NCBI RefSeq assembly: GCF_001883705.2
Contig: NZ_MDEQ02000008.1
Coordinates: 248,001-312,000 of the forward strand
Direction: 5' to 3'
Source of the DNA: Burkholderia catarinensis
Lineage (GTDB): Bacteria; Pseudomonadota; Gammaproteobacteria; Burkholderiales; Burkholderiaceae
DNA: 64,000 bases
This document shows, in pieces, positions 8,916 through 17,031 of this stretch. The notes beneath the pieces are model-generated. The model had not been told where the DNA came from. It made no database searches and was given only the letters and a program-made list of their open reading frames with translations. Numbering within the stretch: position 1 is the first letter of the stretch; each line of letters opens with the position of its first letter. Made by a program: the position numbers and the translations under genes.

Positions 8916-9679
8916 GCGCGGCCTCCCGTGATCATGTTGCCGAGATACGCGCTGCGCACGCGCTCGTCGCCGCGAATCGCATCAGGCTTGCCTTCGACCA
9001 GAACGCGCCCTTGCTGCATCACCGTGATCGTGTCCGAGATGTCCATCACGATTCCCATGTTGTGTTCGATCAGCACGACCGTGTAGTCGTCGCGCAGGCC
9101 GCGGATCAGCGCCTTCATGTCGCCGAGATCGTCGATCCCCATGCCCGACGTCGGCTCATCGAGAAAGATCGCGCGCGGCCGCGCCGCAAGCGCCATCCCG
9201 ACCTCGAGCCGGCGCTGCTGGCCGTGCGACAGCACGCCGGCCGCCGTGTCGGCGAAGCGCTGCAGGCCGAGCCGCTCGAGCACATCGTCGACGATGCCGG
9301 CGTGCGCGAGCGCGCCGCGCGGCGGCGTCCACGGATTCAGCGCGCGCCGCGATTCGACGCCCTGCGCGGCAACACGCAGGTTCTCGCGCACACTCAGGTT
9401 CGGAAACAGGCTCGTCACCTGGAACGAGCGTGCGATACCGCGCCGCACGCGTTTGTGATCGGGTTCGCGCGACACGTCGTGACCGTCGAACAGGATCGAG
9501 CCCGACGTGATCGGCAACGTGCCCGTCAGCGTATGGAACAGCGTCGTCTTGCCCGCACCGTTCGGCCCGATCACCGAATGAACGGTGCGCGGCATGATCC
9601 GCAGATCGACGCCGCCCAGCGCCGTGAACTTGCCGTAGCGCTTGACGACGCCGCGCGCCTCGAGAATCGCTTCGCTCAT
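8912..9679 (-). CDS. livG: LivG-type ABC transporter ATPase
   Basis: This 255-residue ATPase has Walker A (GPNGAGKTT from about residue 38), signature LSHGQQRRLEVGMALA with the LSHG variant usual for LivG, and Walker B (AIFLDEPTSGMG). The motif LIEHNMGIVMDISDTITVMQQG matches the LivG C-terminal half. It pairs with LivF as the heterodimeric motor of the importer. The gene overlaps livM upstream and livF downstream by 4 bases each, so the order H-M-G-F is one transcript. Confidence 0.93.
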   Translation of the reverse strand: MSEAILEARGVVKRYGKFTALGGVDLRIMPRTVHSVIGPNGAGKTTLFHTLTGTLPITSGSILFDGHDVSREPDHKRVRRGIARSFQVTSLFPNLSVRENLRVAAQGVESRRALNPWTPPRGALAHAGIVDDVLERLGLQRFADTAAGVLSHGQQRRLEVGMALAARPRAIFLDEPTSGMGIDDLGDMKALIRGLRDDYTVVLIEHNMGIVMDISDTITVMQQGRVLVEGKPDAIRGDERVRSAYLGNMITGGRA

Positions 9680-10719
9680 TGCTGCTCCTCGGCCGTGGCC
9701 GCCGTGCGGCCGGCGCGCCGCAGCGACGCCACGACGCGTTCACCCAATCCCCACAACCCGCGCTGCATGAACAGGCTGACCGCGATCAGCACGAGACCGA
9801 GCAGCAGCAGCCAGCGCGGCCAAAGCGTCGACAGCCAGTCCGCGAACAGCACGTAGAACGCCGCGCCGAGCACCGACGCGAACAGGTTGCCCGTGCCGCC
9901 GATCACCGTCATCACGAGGATCATCTCGCTCGTGTGATAGTCGATGTTCGATAGCGGCGCGATGCCCGTCATCAACGCGTGCAGTGCACCCGCGAGGCCC
10001 GTGACCGCGCCCGAGATCACGAACACCGCGAGCTTGAAGCGCTTCACGTCGTAGCCGGCCGCCGCCGCGCGCGCCTCGTTGTCGCGGATCGCAAGCAACG
10101 TACGGCCGAACACCGAGCGCGACACACGCAACAGCAGCCAGAACACCGCGACGAACAGCACCGCGACGAAGCCGTAGTAGCGCCACGGCGAATCGAGCGA
10201 GACGAGCGGATGCCCGAACGCGGACAGCACGGGGCGCGGGATGTCGAGTAGCCCGTTGTCACCGCCCGTGACGTCCGGCGTCGTATAGGCGAGAAAGTAG
10301 AAGAGCTGCCCGAACGCCAGCGTCAGCATCACGAAATAGGTGCCGCGCTGCCGGATCGAGAACCAGCCGACGAGCGCGGCCGCGACGGCACCGAGCACGG
10401 CGGCCGCGACCAGCGCGGCGCTCACCGACGCGACGCCGTGCGTGAGCACCAGCCCCGCCGCGTAGCTGCCGAGCCCGAAGAAGATGCCCTGCCCGAACGA
10501 CAGCAGCCCCGTAAGCCCAAGCAACAGGTTGCAGCCGAGCGCGGCGAGCGCGAACACCAGCACTTCGGTCGCGAGCGAGCCCGAGCTCAGCGCGACCGGC
10601 AGCACGCACACGACGGCCACCGCGAGCCAGCCTTCCGGCCGCTGCAGCGCGCGACGCCACAAATGCGGGCGTTGCGGGGCCGCCGTCCCCGGCGGCAGCG
10701 GTTTCGACGATTCGATCAT
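9676..10719 (-). CDS. livM: LivM-type ABC transporter permease
   Basis: The 347-residue polytopic protein starts at the ATG at 10719, overlapping the livH stop by 4 bases; the same frame is open further upstream but only as the shadow of livH. It has about eight to ten hydrophobic segments, the permease motif LLLRVSRSVFGRTLLAIRDNEARAAAAGYD, and the GGTGNLFASVLGA segment conserved in LivM. The N-terminal 40 residues are soluble and Pro-rich. It forms the translocation channel with LivH. Confidence 0.92.
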   Translation of the reverse strand: MIESSKPLPPGTAAPQRPHLWRRALQRPEGWLAVAVVCVLPVALSSGSLATEVLVFALAALGCNLLLGLTGLLSFGQGIFFGLGSYAAGLVLTHGVASVSAALVAAAVLGAVAAALVGWFSIRQRGTYFVMLTLAFGQLFYFLAYTTPDVTGGDNGLLDIPRPVLSAFGHPLVSLDSPWRYYGFVAVLFVAVFWLLLRVSRSVFGRTLLAIRDNEARAAAAGYDVKRFKLAVFVISGAVTGLAGALHALMTGIAPLSNIDYHTSEMILVMTVIGGTGNLFASVLGAAFYVLFADWLSTLWPRWLLLLGLVLIAVSLFMQRGLWGLGERVVASLRRAGRTAATAEEQQ

Positions 10720-11576
10720 GCAGCCCTCCCCAGCAACCCGTTCGGACGCAGCAGCAGCACGGCCGCCATCGCGACATAGATCATCAATCGCGCGCCTTCC
10801 GGCCACAGCGTGCTCATCAGGCTCTGCACGATGCCGACCAGCAGCCCGCCGACGAGCGCCCCGAGAAAATTCCCCATCCCGCCGACGACGACCACGACGA
10901 ACGCGACGCCGAGCGCCTCGATGCCCATGAACGGATCGACGCCGCGGATCGGCGCGGCGAGCACGCCCGCGAGCGCAGCCGTGGCCGCGCCGAGCGCGAA
11001 CACGAGGCTGAACACGCGCGTCACGTTGATGCCCAGCAGCGATACCATCTCCGCCGATTCGCTGCCCGCGCGCACCGTACTGCCAAGCCGCGTGCCTTCG
11101 AGCACCCACCACAGCAATGCGGCGAGCACGGCCGTGAACGCAATCACGAACAGCCGGTATTTCGGGTAGACGAAGCCGCCCCAGATCACGACGCCGTTCA
11201 GCGCGTCGGGCGGCGGCACGTTGTCCCCGAGCGGGCCCCATGCGAGGATCGCGCACTCCTGCAGCACGAGCGCGAGCCCGACCGTCGCCAGGATGTGGAA
11301 TTCATGCTGCTGCGCGTACACATGACGCAGCACGAGCTTTTCGACGCCCCACGCGAACGCACCGACGACGAGCGGCACGACCGCGAGCGCGACCCAGAAA
11401 TTCGCCGACCATTGCAGCGCCTGGTAGCAGAGATACGCGCCGAGCAGGTAGAACGCGCCGTGAGCGAAATTCACGAAGCGCAGCAGGCCGAACACGATCG
11501 ACAAGCCGACGGCGAGCAGGAAGTACAGCATGCCCACGCCAATGCCGTTGACGATCTGCAGCAGATAGACGTTCAT
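10716..11576 (-). CDS. livH: LivH-type ABC transporter permease
   Basis: The 286-residue inner-membrane protein begins VYLLQIVNGIGVGMLYFLLAVGLSIVFGLLRFVNFAHGA, a typical LivH N terminus written here without its first two residues. It contains the loop motif GTRLGSTVRAGSESAEMVSLLGINV and the GGMGNFLGALVGGLLVG segment. GGAAG lies just before the ATG at 11576. It is separated from the binding-protein gene by 69 bases, the only real gap in the operon. Confidence 0.92.
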   Translation of the reverse strand: MNVYLLQIVNGIGVGMLYFLLAVGLSIVFGLLRFVNFAHGAFYLLGAYLCYQALQWSANFWVALAVVPLVVGAFAWGVEKLVLRHVYAQQHEFHILATVGLALVLQECAILAWGPLGDNVPPPDALNGVVIWGGFVYPKYRLFVIAFTAVLAALLWWVLEGTRLGSTVRAGSESAEMVSLLGINVTRVFSLVFALGAATAALAGVLAAPIRGVDPFMGIEALGVAFVVVVVGGMGNFLGALVGGLLVGIVQSLMSTLWPEGARLMIYVAMAAVLLLRPNGLLGRAA

Positions 11577-11645
11577 GGCTTCCGTGTCAGAAAGGAAGGT
11601 AACGAAGGTCCGCGGCGCACGACGGCCGCGGACGCGTGCACAGCG

Positions 11646-12854
11646 TCACGCGAGCTTGCAGCTCGTCTTGTCGACCGGCAGGAACGACTGGCCCGAGCTG
11701 ACGATGTCGGCATAGTCGTCCGCGTTCTTCATCCGGCTCTTCGGCTTGCCCTTCAGCAGGTAGTAGTTCTTCAGTACCTGGTGGTCGCCCTTGCGGATTT
11801 CCTCCGGGCCCGTGAGGCCGTCGTACTTCATGCCTTCCATCGCCGCGACGACCTTCTTCGGATCGGCGCTGCCGGCCTTCACCATCGCGTCGATCAGGAT
11901 CTTCGAGCAGATGTACGAACCCGCGAGGCTGTAGTTCGGGTTCGCCTTGAACGCGGCGTTCGCGCGCTTCACCAGATCGCGGTTCAGCGGCGAATCGATG
12001 CCGTGCCAGTACTGCGCGCCGAAATACACGCCGTCGCAGATGTCGGGCCCGAGCGCCTCGAACTGCTCGAGGCCCGAGGCCCACGCGAGCAGGATCGTGC
12101 AGTTGCGCTTCATCCCGAAGCTGACGGCCTGGCGCAGCGTGTCCGACGATTGCGAGCCGAAGTTCAGGATCAGCAGCACATCCGGCTGCGCAGCCGCCGC
12201 GTTCGTCAGGTAGCCGCTGAACTCCTTCTCGGCGAGCGAGTGGTAGCTGTTGCCGACATGCTCGATGCCCTTCTCCTTGAAGACCGCCTTCGCGGCCGAC
12301 AGCAGGCCCTCGCCGAACACGTATTGCGGCGTGATCGTGTACCAGCGCTTCGCCTTCGGCAGCATCCGGGTCAACGGGCGCACCGTCTGCTCGATCGCGC
12401 CGAAGGTCGGCACCGACCAGCGGAACGTCGCCGCATTGCAATCCTTGCCGGTGATCTCGTCCGCGCCGGCCGTCGTGATGAACACGCCGCCCGCCTTCTG
12501 GACTTCCTTGCCCATCGCAAGCGATTCGGACGACAGGATGCCGCCCGCGAAGAAGCGCACGCCCTTCTGCTGTGCGATCTCCTGCACGCGCCGCACGGCG
12601 GTCGCGGGCTTGCCCTCGGTGTCGAGCGCCGTATAGGCGAGCGGCGCGCCGAGCACCTTGCCGTATTGCTGGACGACGAGCTGCATGCCGAGATCGGCGT
12701 ACTTGCCGTTGGCGGCGAACGGCCCCGACATCGGCACCGGGCACGCCAGCTGGATGGATGAACCCTGCGCGAACGCGGCACGGGACGACATGCTGCCGAT
12801 CGCACCCGGCACGGCCGACAGCGCGGCCAGTTTCAACAGTTCTCGGCGATTCAA
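11646..12854 (-). CDS. periplasmic binding protein of the LIV-type transporter
   Basis: I place the start at a TTG at 12854. GGAG lies 7 bases upstream and the resulting N terminus (MNRRELLKLAALSAVPGA) is a good signal peptide, whereas the upstream in-frame ATGs add unlikely sequence. The 402-residue product has a twin-arginine-like RRELLKL motif and a likely cleavage after RAAFAQ, then the type I periplasmic-binding fold: IQLACPVPMSGPFAANGKYADLG, LDTEGKPATAVRRVQEIAQQ and the RWSVPTFGAIEQTVRPL segment. Family members bind amino acids, amides, urea or aromatic acids. It is the promoter-proximal gene of the operon and should set its specificity. Confidence 0.88.
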   Translation of the reverse strand: MNRRELLKLAALSAVPGAIGSMSSRAAFAQGSSIQLACPVPMSGPFAANGKYADLGMQLVVQQYGKVLGAPLAYTALDTEGKPATAVRRVQEIAQQKGVRFFAGGILSSESLAMGKEVQKAGGVFITTAGADEITGKDCNAATFRWSVPTFGAIEQTVRPLTRMLPKAKRWYTITPQYVFGEGLLSAAKAVFKEKGIEHVGNSYHSLAEKEFSGYLTNAAAAQPDVLLILNFGSQSSDTLRQAVSFGMKRNCTILLAWASGLEQFEALGPDICDGVYFGAQYWHGIDSPLNRDLVKRANAAFKANPNYSLAGSYICSKILIDAMVKAGSADPKKVVAAMEGMKYDGLTGPEEIRKGDHQVLKNYYLLKGKPKSRMKNADDYADIVSSGQSFLPVDKTSCKLA

Positions 12855-12945
12855 GTTGACGCTCCTGATAAAGGGGGGACACACGCGATGCGACCGACTG
12901 CCAAACCGTGCCCACGCCCTGCAGGATGCGCGCCGCCGGTTTATC

Positions 12946-12965
12946 CTATTTATCATGATAAATAG
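12946..12965. promoter_or_regulatory. perfect 20-bp palindrome, probable operator of the GntR regulator
   Basis: CTATTTATCATGATAAATAG is exactly self-complementary and lies midway between the divergent binding-protein gene (start 12854) and gntR-type gene (start 13084), in a locally AT-rich stretch. FadR-type GntR regulators bind short palindromes in such positions, so it probably controls both directions. Confidence 0.6.
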
Positions 12966-13083
12966 AATGAACATGATGCTAGAGTTGATCAAAATTGGTG
13001 TCAATCAGGCAAAATTCCGTACCCGCGCCGGAACGGATCGTCGACGATGACGCGGCGCGCAGTCAGACAAAGGAGTCTTGAAG

Positions 13084-13938
13084 ATGGTCATGGACCGAGC
13101 CAGGGCGGGCCTCGCGGTCGAAATCAAGCAGCCGAAGCGAGGCGACCTCGTCGCCGAGGAGATCAAGCGGCTGATCACCGAGAAGGACCTGAAGCCGGGC
13201 GACCGCCTGCCGCGCGAAGCCGAGCTGCAGCAGCTCTATGCGGTGAGCAAGAGCACGATCCGCGAGGCGCTGAAGTCGCTCGAGGTGCAGGGGCTCATCA
13301 AGGTCACGACGGGGCCGTCGGGTGGCGGGATGGTCGTCGAGGTGCCGCTCGACCGCACGCTGCAGCTCCTGCAGAACTACCTGTTCTTCAAGGACGTGAC
13401 GATCGACGACATCTACACGGTGCGACAGATGCTCGAACCCGAGCTGGCGGCGGGTGCCGTGCCGCACCTGACCGAGCGCGACTTCGCTGCACTGGAGGCG
13501 AACATCGCGTGCTGCGACGGCGCGTCGGGCGTGCACGACCGCGGCCACATGCTGCGCCAGCGGCAGGAGGACACGACGTTCCACGACATCCTCGCGGCCG
13601 CGAACCCGAACCCCTTCCTGCGATTCAGCTGCGAGCTGATCAACGAGATGATCCGGCAGTTGATCGAGTTCCGGAACGATACGCCGCTCGTGGAGCACAA
13701 GCGCTTCGGCGAAGCGAACGTGTCGATCCACAAGGCGATCCTGCAGGCCGCGCGCGAGCGCGATGCCGAGCGCGTCCGTGCGCTGATGGTCGAGCACATG
13801 ACCGAGGCGCCCAAGCATGTGAAGCGGATGAAAGGCAAGCTGCGCGGGCGTTTGATCCTCGACTCCGAGATCCGCAGGCGAGCCGCCGCGCCCGTTGCGG
13901 GCACCGATGCGGCCGCGACGGATCCCGAAGAGCGCTGA
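13084..13938 (+). CDS. GntR family regulator, FadR (FCD) subfamily
   Basis: The ATG at 13084 has AGGAG eight bases upstream; a TTG two codons earlier is too close to it. The 284-residue protein has an N-terminal winged helix (residues ~15-80) with the GntR signature LKPGDRLPREAELQQLYAVSKSTIREALKSLEVQGLI and a wing GPSGGGMVV. An all-helical FCD ligand-binding domain follows, beginning TIDDIYTVRQMLEPELA and carrying metal- or acid-binding histidines (for example FHDILAAANPN). It is divergent from the transporter/hydrolase operon and is the obvious regulator, likely a repressor released by the substrate or its hydrolysis product. Confidence 0.9.
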   Translation: MVMDRARAGLAVEIKQPKRGDLVAEEIKRLITEKDLKPGDRLPREAELQQLYAVSKSTIREALKSLEVQGLIKVTTGPSGGGMVVEVPLDRTLQLLQNYLFFKDVTIDDIYTVRQMLEPELAAGAVPHLTERDFAALEANIACCDGASGVHDRGHMLRQRQEDTTFHDILAAANPNPFLRFSCELINEMIRQLIEFRNDTPLVEHKRFGEANVSIHKAILQAARERDAERVRALMVEHMTEAPKHVKRMKGKLRGRLILDSEIRRRAAAPVAGTDAAATDPEER

Positions 13939-13995
13939 TTGTCGGCAAACGCGGCGGCGGCTCGACGCCGCCTGCTTCGCGGCGCCTGAATGCCA

Positions 13996-14118
13996 CTACC
14001 GCGCCACGGATGCCGGTGACGCCCCGGGCCGGCCGCTGCGGCCGAACGCCGCGAGCGGCGTCGGCACCGGCGAACACGGATTCGTCTCCTGGGTCACCCG
14101 GGCCGCCAGGACCTTCAT
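13996..14118 (-). pseudogene. 5' relic of a second mlrC-like (M81) gene
   Basis: From an ATG at 14118 the frame reads MKVLAARVTQETNPCSPVPT and on through PLAAFGR, then loses similarity and stops after 40 codons. This matches the first 27 or so residues of the intact M81 protein at 5412-6902 (MKILIARMNHETNTFSPVPT), and the DNA is also plainly similar over that stretch. The M81 metal-site residues H and E of the N-terminal motif are changed to Q and E. It lies 11 bases after the aldehyde dehydrogenase stop, as a downstream operon gene would. The rest of the gene has been deleted. Confidence 0.7.
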
Positions 14119-14128
14119 CGCGCACCGC

Positions 14129-15553
14129 TCAAGCGTACCCCGTCGTGCCCTTCGTCTCCAGATACTCGACGAGGCCGAACTCCGCGTACTCGCGTCCGTT
14201 GCCCGAGCGCTTGTAGCCGCCGAACGGCGCGGCCGGGTTCCACGCCGGGTAGTTGATGTGGACGTTGCCGACCCGCAGCCGCGCCGCAACCCTGCGAGCA
14301 CGCTCGAGATCCTTCGACTGCACGTAGGCCGCGAGCCCGTAGACCGAATCGTTCGCGAGCGCGACGGCCTCGTCCTCGGTCCGGTAGGTCATGATCGACA
14401 GCACCGGCCCGAAGATCTCCTCGCGTGCAATCGTCATGCCGGGCGTGACATTCGAGAACACCGTCGGCCGCACGTAGAAGCCGTCGCCGAGCCCGTCCGG
14501 CCGCCCGGGGCCGCCGGCGACGAGCGTCGCGCCTTCGTCGATCCCGAGCCGGATGAAATGCTGGATGCGGTCGAACTGCGTGCGGCTGACCACCGGCCCG
14601 ATGCCGGTTTCCGGCGATCGCGGATCGCCGACGACGGTGCGTTCCGCCTCGCGGCGCGCGGCCTGTTCGGCCAGCGCCAGATGATCGGCATGCACGAGCA
14701 TGCGGGTCGGCGCATTGCACGACTGGCCGCTGTTGCTGAAACAGCTGCGCACGCCGCGCGTGACCGCATCCTCGATGTCGGCGTCGGGCAGGATCAGGTT
14801 CGGGCTCTTGCTGCCGAGCTCCTGGTGCACGCGCTTCACCGTGTCGGCAGCCGCCTTCGCGACCTCGACGCCCGCGCGCGTCGAGCCCGTGAACGACACC
14901 ATGTCGACATCCGGGTGCCGCGACAGCGCGTCGCCCACTTCATGCCCGTAGCCGTGCACGAGGTTGAACACGCCGGGCGGCACGCCGGCCTCGTGCAGGA
15001 TCTCCGCGAACAGGATCGCGCTGAACGGCGCGATCTCGCTCGGCTTGAGCACCATCGTGCAGCCGGCCGCGAGCGCCGGCGCGACCTTGCACACGATCTG
15101 GTTGATCGGCCAGTTCCACGGCGTGATCAGCGCGCACACGCCGATCGGCTCGTGCGACACCAGCAGCGAATCGGTCTGCGTGCTGAACCGGAACGACTGC
15201 AGCGCGCGGATCGTCTGTTCGAGGTGCGCGGTGCCGACCGCGGCCTGCATCGCGCGCGCGAACGCGATCGGCGCGCCCATCTCCCGGCTGATCGTCTGCG
15301 CGACTTCTTCGTAGCGGCGCTGGTAGATCTCGAGCACGCGTCGCAGCAGCGCGACACGTTCGTCGACCGGCCAGCGCGAGTAGGTGTCGAAAGCCTGCTT
15401 CGCCGCGCCGACCGCACGGTCGACGTCGGCCGTGCCGCCGATCCTGAGCTGCGCATACGGCCGCGCGGTGGCCGGGTCGATCACGTCGATCGATCGCGCA
15501 TCGGCCGGATCGAGCCACTGGCCGTCGATATGGGACTGTTGTGACGTTCGCAT
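14129..15553 (-). CDS. NAD(P)-dependent aldehyde dehydrogenase
   Basis: The 474-residue enzyme has the full ALDH motif set: PWNWPINQIVCKVAPALAAG, the cofactor loop SFTGSTRAGVEVAKAA, the general-base motif HQELGSKSPNLIL, and the nucleophile motif NSGQSCNAPTRM. The C-terminal motifs EEIFGPVLSIM and PFGGYKRSGNGREYAEFG are also present. AGGAG stands 8 bases before the ATG at 15553. It oxidises an aldehyde to the acid in the cytoplasm. Following an omega-aminotransferase by 30 bases, it most likely oxidises the semialdehyde made by that enzyme. The dehydrogenase family is broad and the substrate is inferred from context only. Confidence 0.92.
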   Translation of the reverse strand: MRTSQQSHIDGQWLDPADARSIDVIDPATARPYAQLRIGGTADVDRAVGAAKQAFDTYSRWPVDERVALLRRVLEIYQRRYEEVAQTISREMGAPIAFARAMQAAVGTAHLEQTIRALQSFRFSTQTDSLLVSHEPIGVCALITPWNWPINQIVCKVAPALAAGCTMVLKPSEIAPFSAILFAEILHEAGVPPGVFNLVHGYGHEVGDALSRHPDVDMVSFTGSTRAGVEVAKAAADTVKRVHQELGSKSPNLILPDADIEDAVTRGVRSCFSNSGQSCNAPTRMLVHADHLALAEQAARREAERTVVGDPRSPETGIGPVVSRTQFDRIQHFIRLGIDEGATLVAGGPGRPDGLGDGFYVRPTVFSNVTPGMTIAREEIFGPVLSIMTYRTEDEAVALANDSVYGLAAYVQSKDLERARRVAARLRVGNVHINYPAWNPAAPFGGYKRSGNGREYAEFGLVEYLETKGTTGYA

Positions 15554-15583
15554 CGAATGCTCCTGAAATGAAGGATGCCGCGC

Positions 15584-16981
15584 TCAGCGCGTCGCACGCG
15601 CATAGGTATCGACGAGGATGTCGCGGATCTGCGCGACGAACCACACGATCTCGTCGCGCGACATCACGAGCGGCGGCGAGAACTGCACGATCGGCGTGCC
15701 TTCGTGATCGACGCCCGCGCGGCACAGCAGCCCCGCGTCGAAGAGCGCGGGTGCGAGCAGCGTCGACACGAATGCCTGCGCGCCGATCCCGGCCGCCCAG
15801 CGGCGCGCGGCCTTGTCGGTCACGAGTTCGAGCGAGTAGTGGTAGCCGTCGCCGCGCACGTCGCCGACGCACGGCAATTCGAGCAGGCCGTCGAGCGTCT
15901 GGCGGAACACCGCTTCGTTGTCGCGGACGTTCGCGAGCACGCCTTCGCGTTCCATGATCGCGAGGTTCGCGAGCGCGGCCGTGCACGCGACCGGGTGGCC
16001 GCCGTAGGTCGCGCCGTGCAGGAACATCTGCTGCGGCCCGTCGAGCACCGACTCGACGACCGCGTCGCTCGCGATCACGCCGCCGAGCGGCACATAGCCC
16101 GACGCGATGCCTTTCGCGAACGTGATGATGTCCGGCTTCAGCCCGTAGCGCGCCGACCCGAAATATTCGCCGAGCCGACCGAACCCGCAAATCACCTCGT
16201 CCGCGACGAGCAGCACGCCGTGCCGGTCGCAGATGTCGCGCAACCCGGCCGCGTAGCCGGCCGGCGGCGTCAGGCTGCCGCCCGCGTTCTGCAGCGGCTC
16301 GACGACGATCGCGGCGACGGTGTCCGGCCCTTCCTGCACGATCAGCGATTCGATCTCGTCGAGCAGGTGGCGCGTGAACTGCGCTTCCGTCTCGCCCGCC
16401 GGGCGGCCGTAGCGCTTCGTGTTGCCCACGTGCCGCACGCCCGACATCAGCGGCTCGAAATGCTTGCGGAAGTTCGTCATCCCGTTCAGCGCGAGCGCGC
16501 CGAACGATGTGCCGTGATACGCGACGCGCCGCGCGATGAACTTGCGCCGCTGCGGTTCGCCGCGCGACTGGTGGTACTGGCGCACCAGCTTGATCGCCGC
16601 CTCGTTCGACTCCGAGCCGCTCGACGTGAAGAACACGCGGTTCAGGCCGTCCGGCGCGAGCGCCGCGAGCTGGTGCGCGAGCCGGATCGCCGGTTCGTGG
16701 CCATAGCCCCAGTTGGTCGCGAACGGCAGCCGCACCATCTGCTCGCGGATCGCATCGCCGATTTCCGCGCCGTGGCTGTAGCCGACCTGCACGCAGTACA
16801 GCCCGGCCAGCGCATCGAAATAGCGCTTGCCGTTGCGGTCGACGAGCCAGCAGCCTTCGCCGCGATCGAACACGGTCAGCGCGTTCTCGCGGTATGCGTC
16901 GGCATGCGTGAAGTGCATCAGCAGGTGGCGCTTGCCGAGCGCCTGCAGGTCCACATCGAGATTGACGTCAACAGCGTTCAT
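15584..16981 (-). CDS. class III (omega-amino acid:pyruvate type) aminotransferase
   Basis: The 465-residue PLP enzyme contains the cofactor motif TSSGSESNEAAIKLVRQY, the Asp that holds the pyridine nitrogen in LLVADEVICGFGRLGEYFG, and the Schiff-base lysine in DIITFAKGIASGYVPLG. The HGATYGGHPVACTAALANL motif and the long N-terminal arm place it with omega-amino-acid, beta-alanine or polyamine:pyruvate transaminases. It is cytoplasmic. It sits between an aldehyde dehydrogenase and an APC permease, so the three would import an amine or omega-amino acid, deaminate it to a semialdehyde and oxidise it. Confidence 0.92.
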   Translation of the reverse strand: MNAVDVNLDVDLQALGKRHLLMHFTHADAYRENALTVFDRGEGCWLVDRNGKRYFDALAGLYCVQVGYSHGAEIGDAIREQMVRLPFATNWGYGHEPAIRLAHQLAALAPDGLNRVFFTSSGSESNEAAIKLVRQYHQSRGEPQRRKFIARRVAYHGTSFGALALNGMTNFRKHFEPLMSGVRHVGNTKRYGRPAGETEAQFTRHLLDEIESLIVQEGPDTVAAIVVEPLQNAGGSLTPPAGYAAGLRDICDRHGVLLVADEVICGFGRLGEYFGSARYGLKPDIITFAKGIASGYVPLGGVIASDAVVESVLDGPQQMFLHGATYGGHPVACTAALANLAIMEREGVLANVRDNEAVFRQTLDGLLELPCVGDVRGDGYHYSLELVTDKAARRWAAGIGAQAFVSTLLAPALFDAGLLCRAGVDHEGTPIVQFSPPLVMSRDEIVWFVAQIRDILVDTYARATR

Positions 16982-17031
16982 GGGTCACTCCTCCTTCAGG
17001 GTTTCAAAGCCGGCAACGCGCAGCCGGTCAT

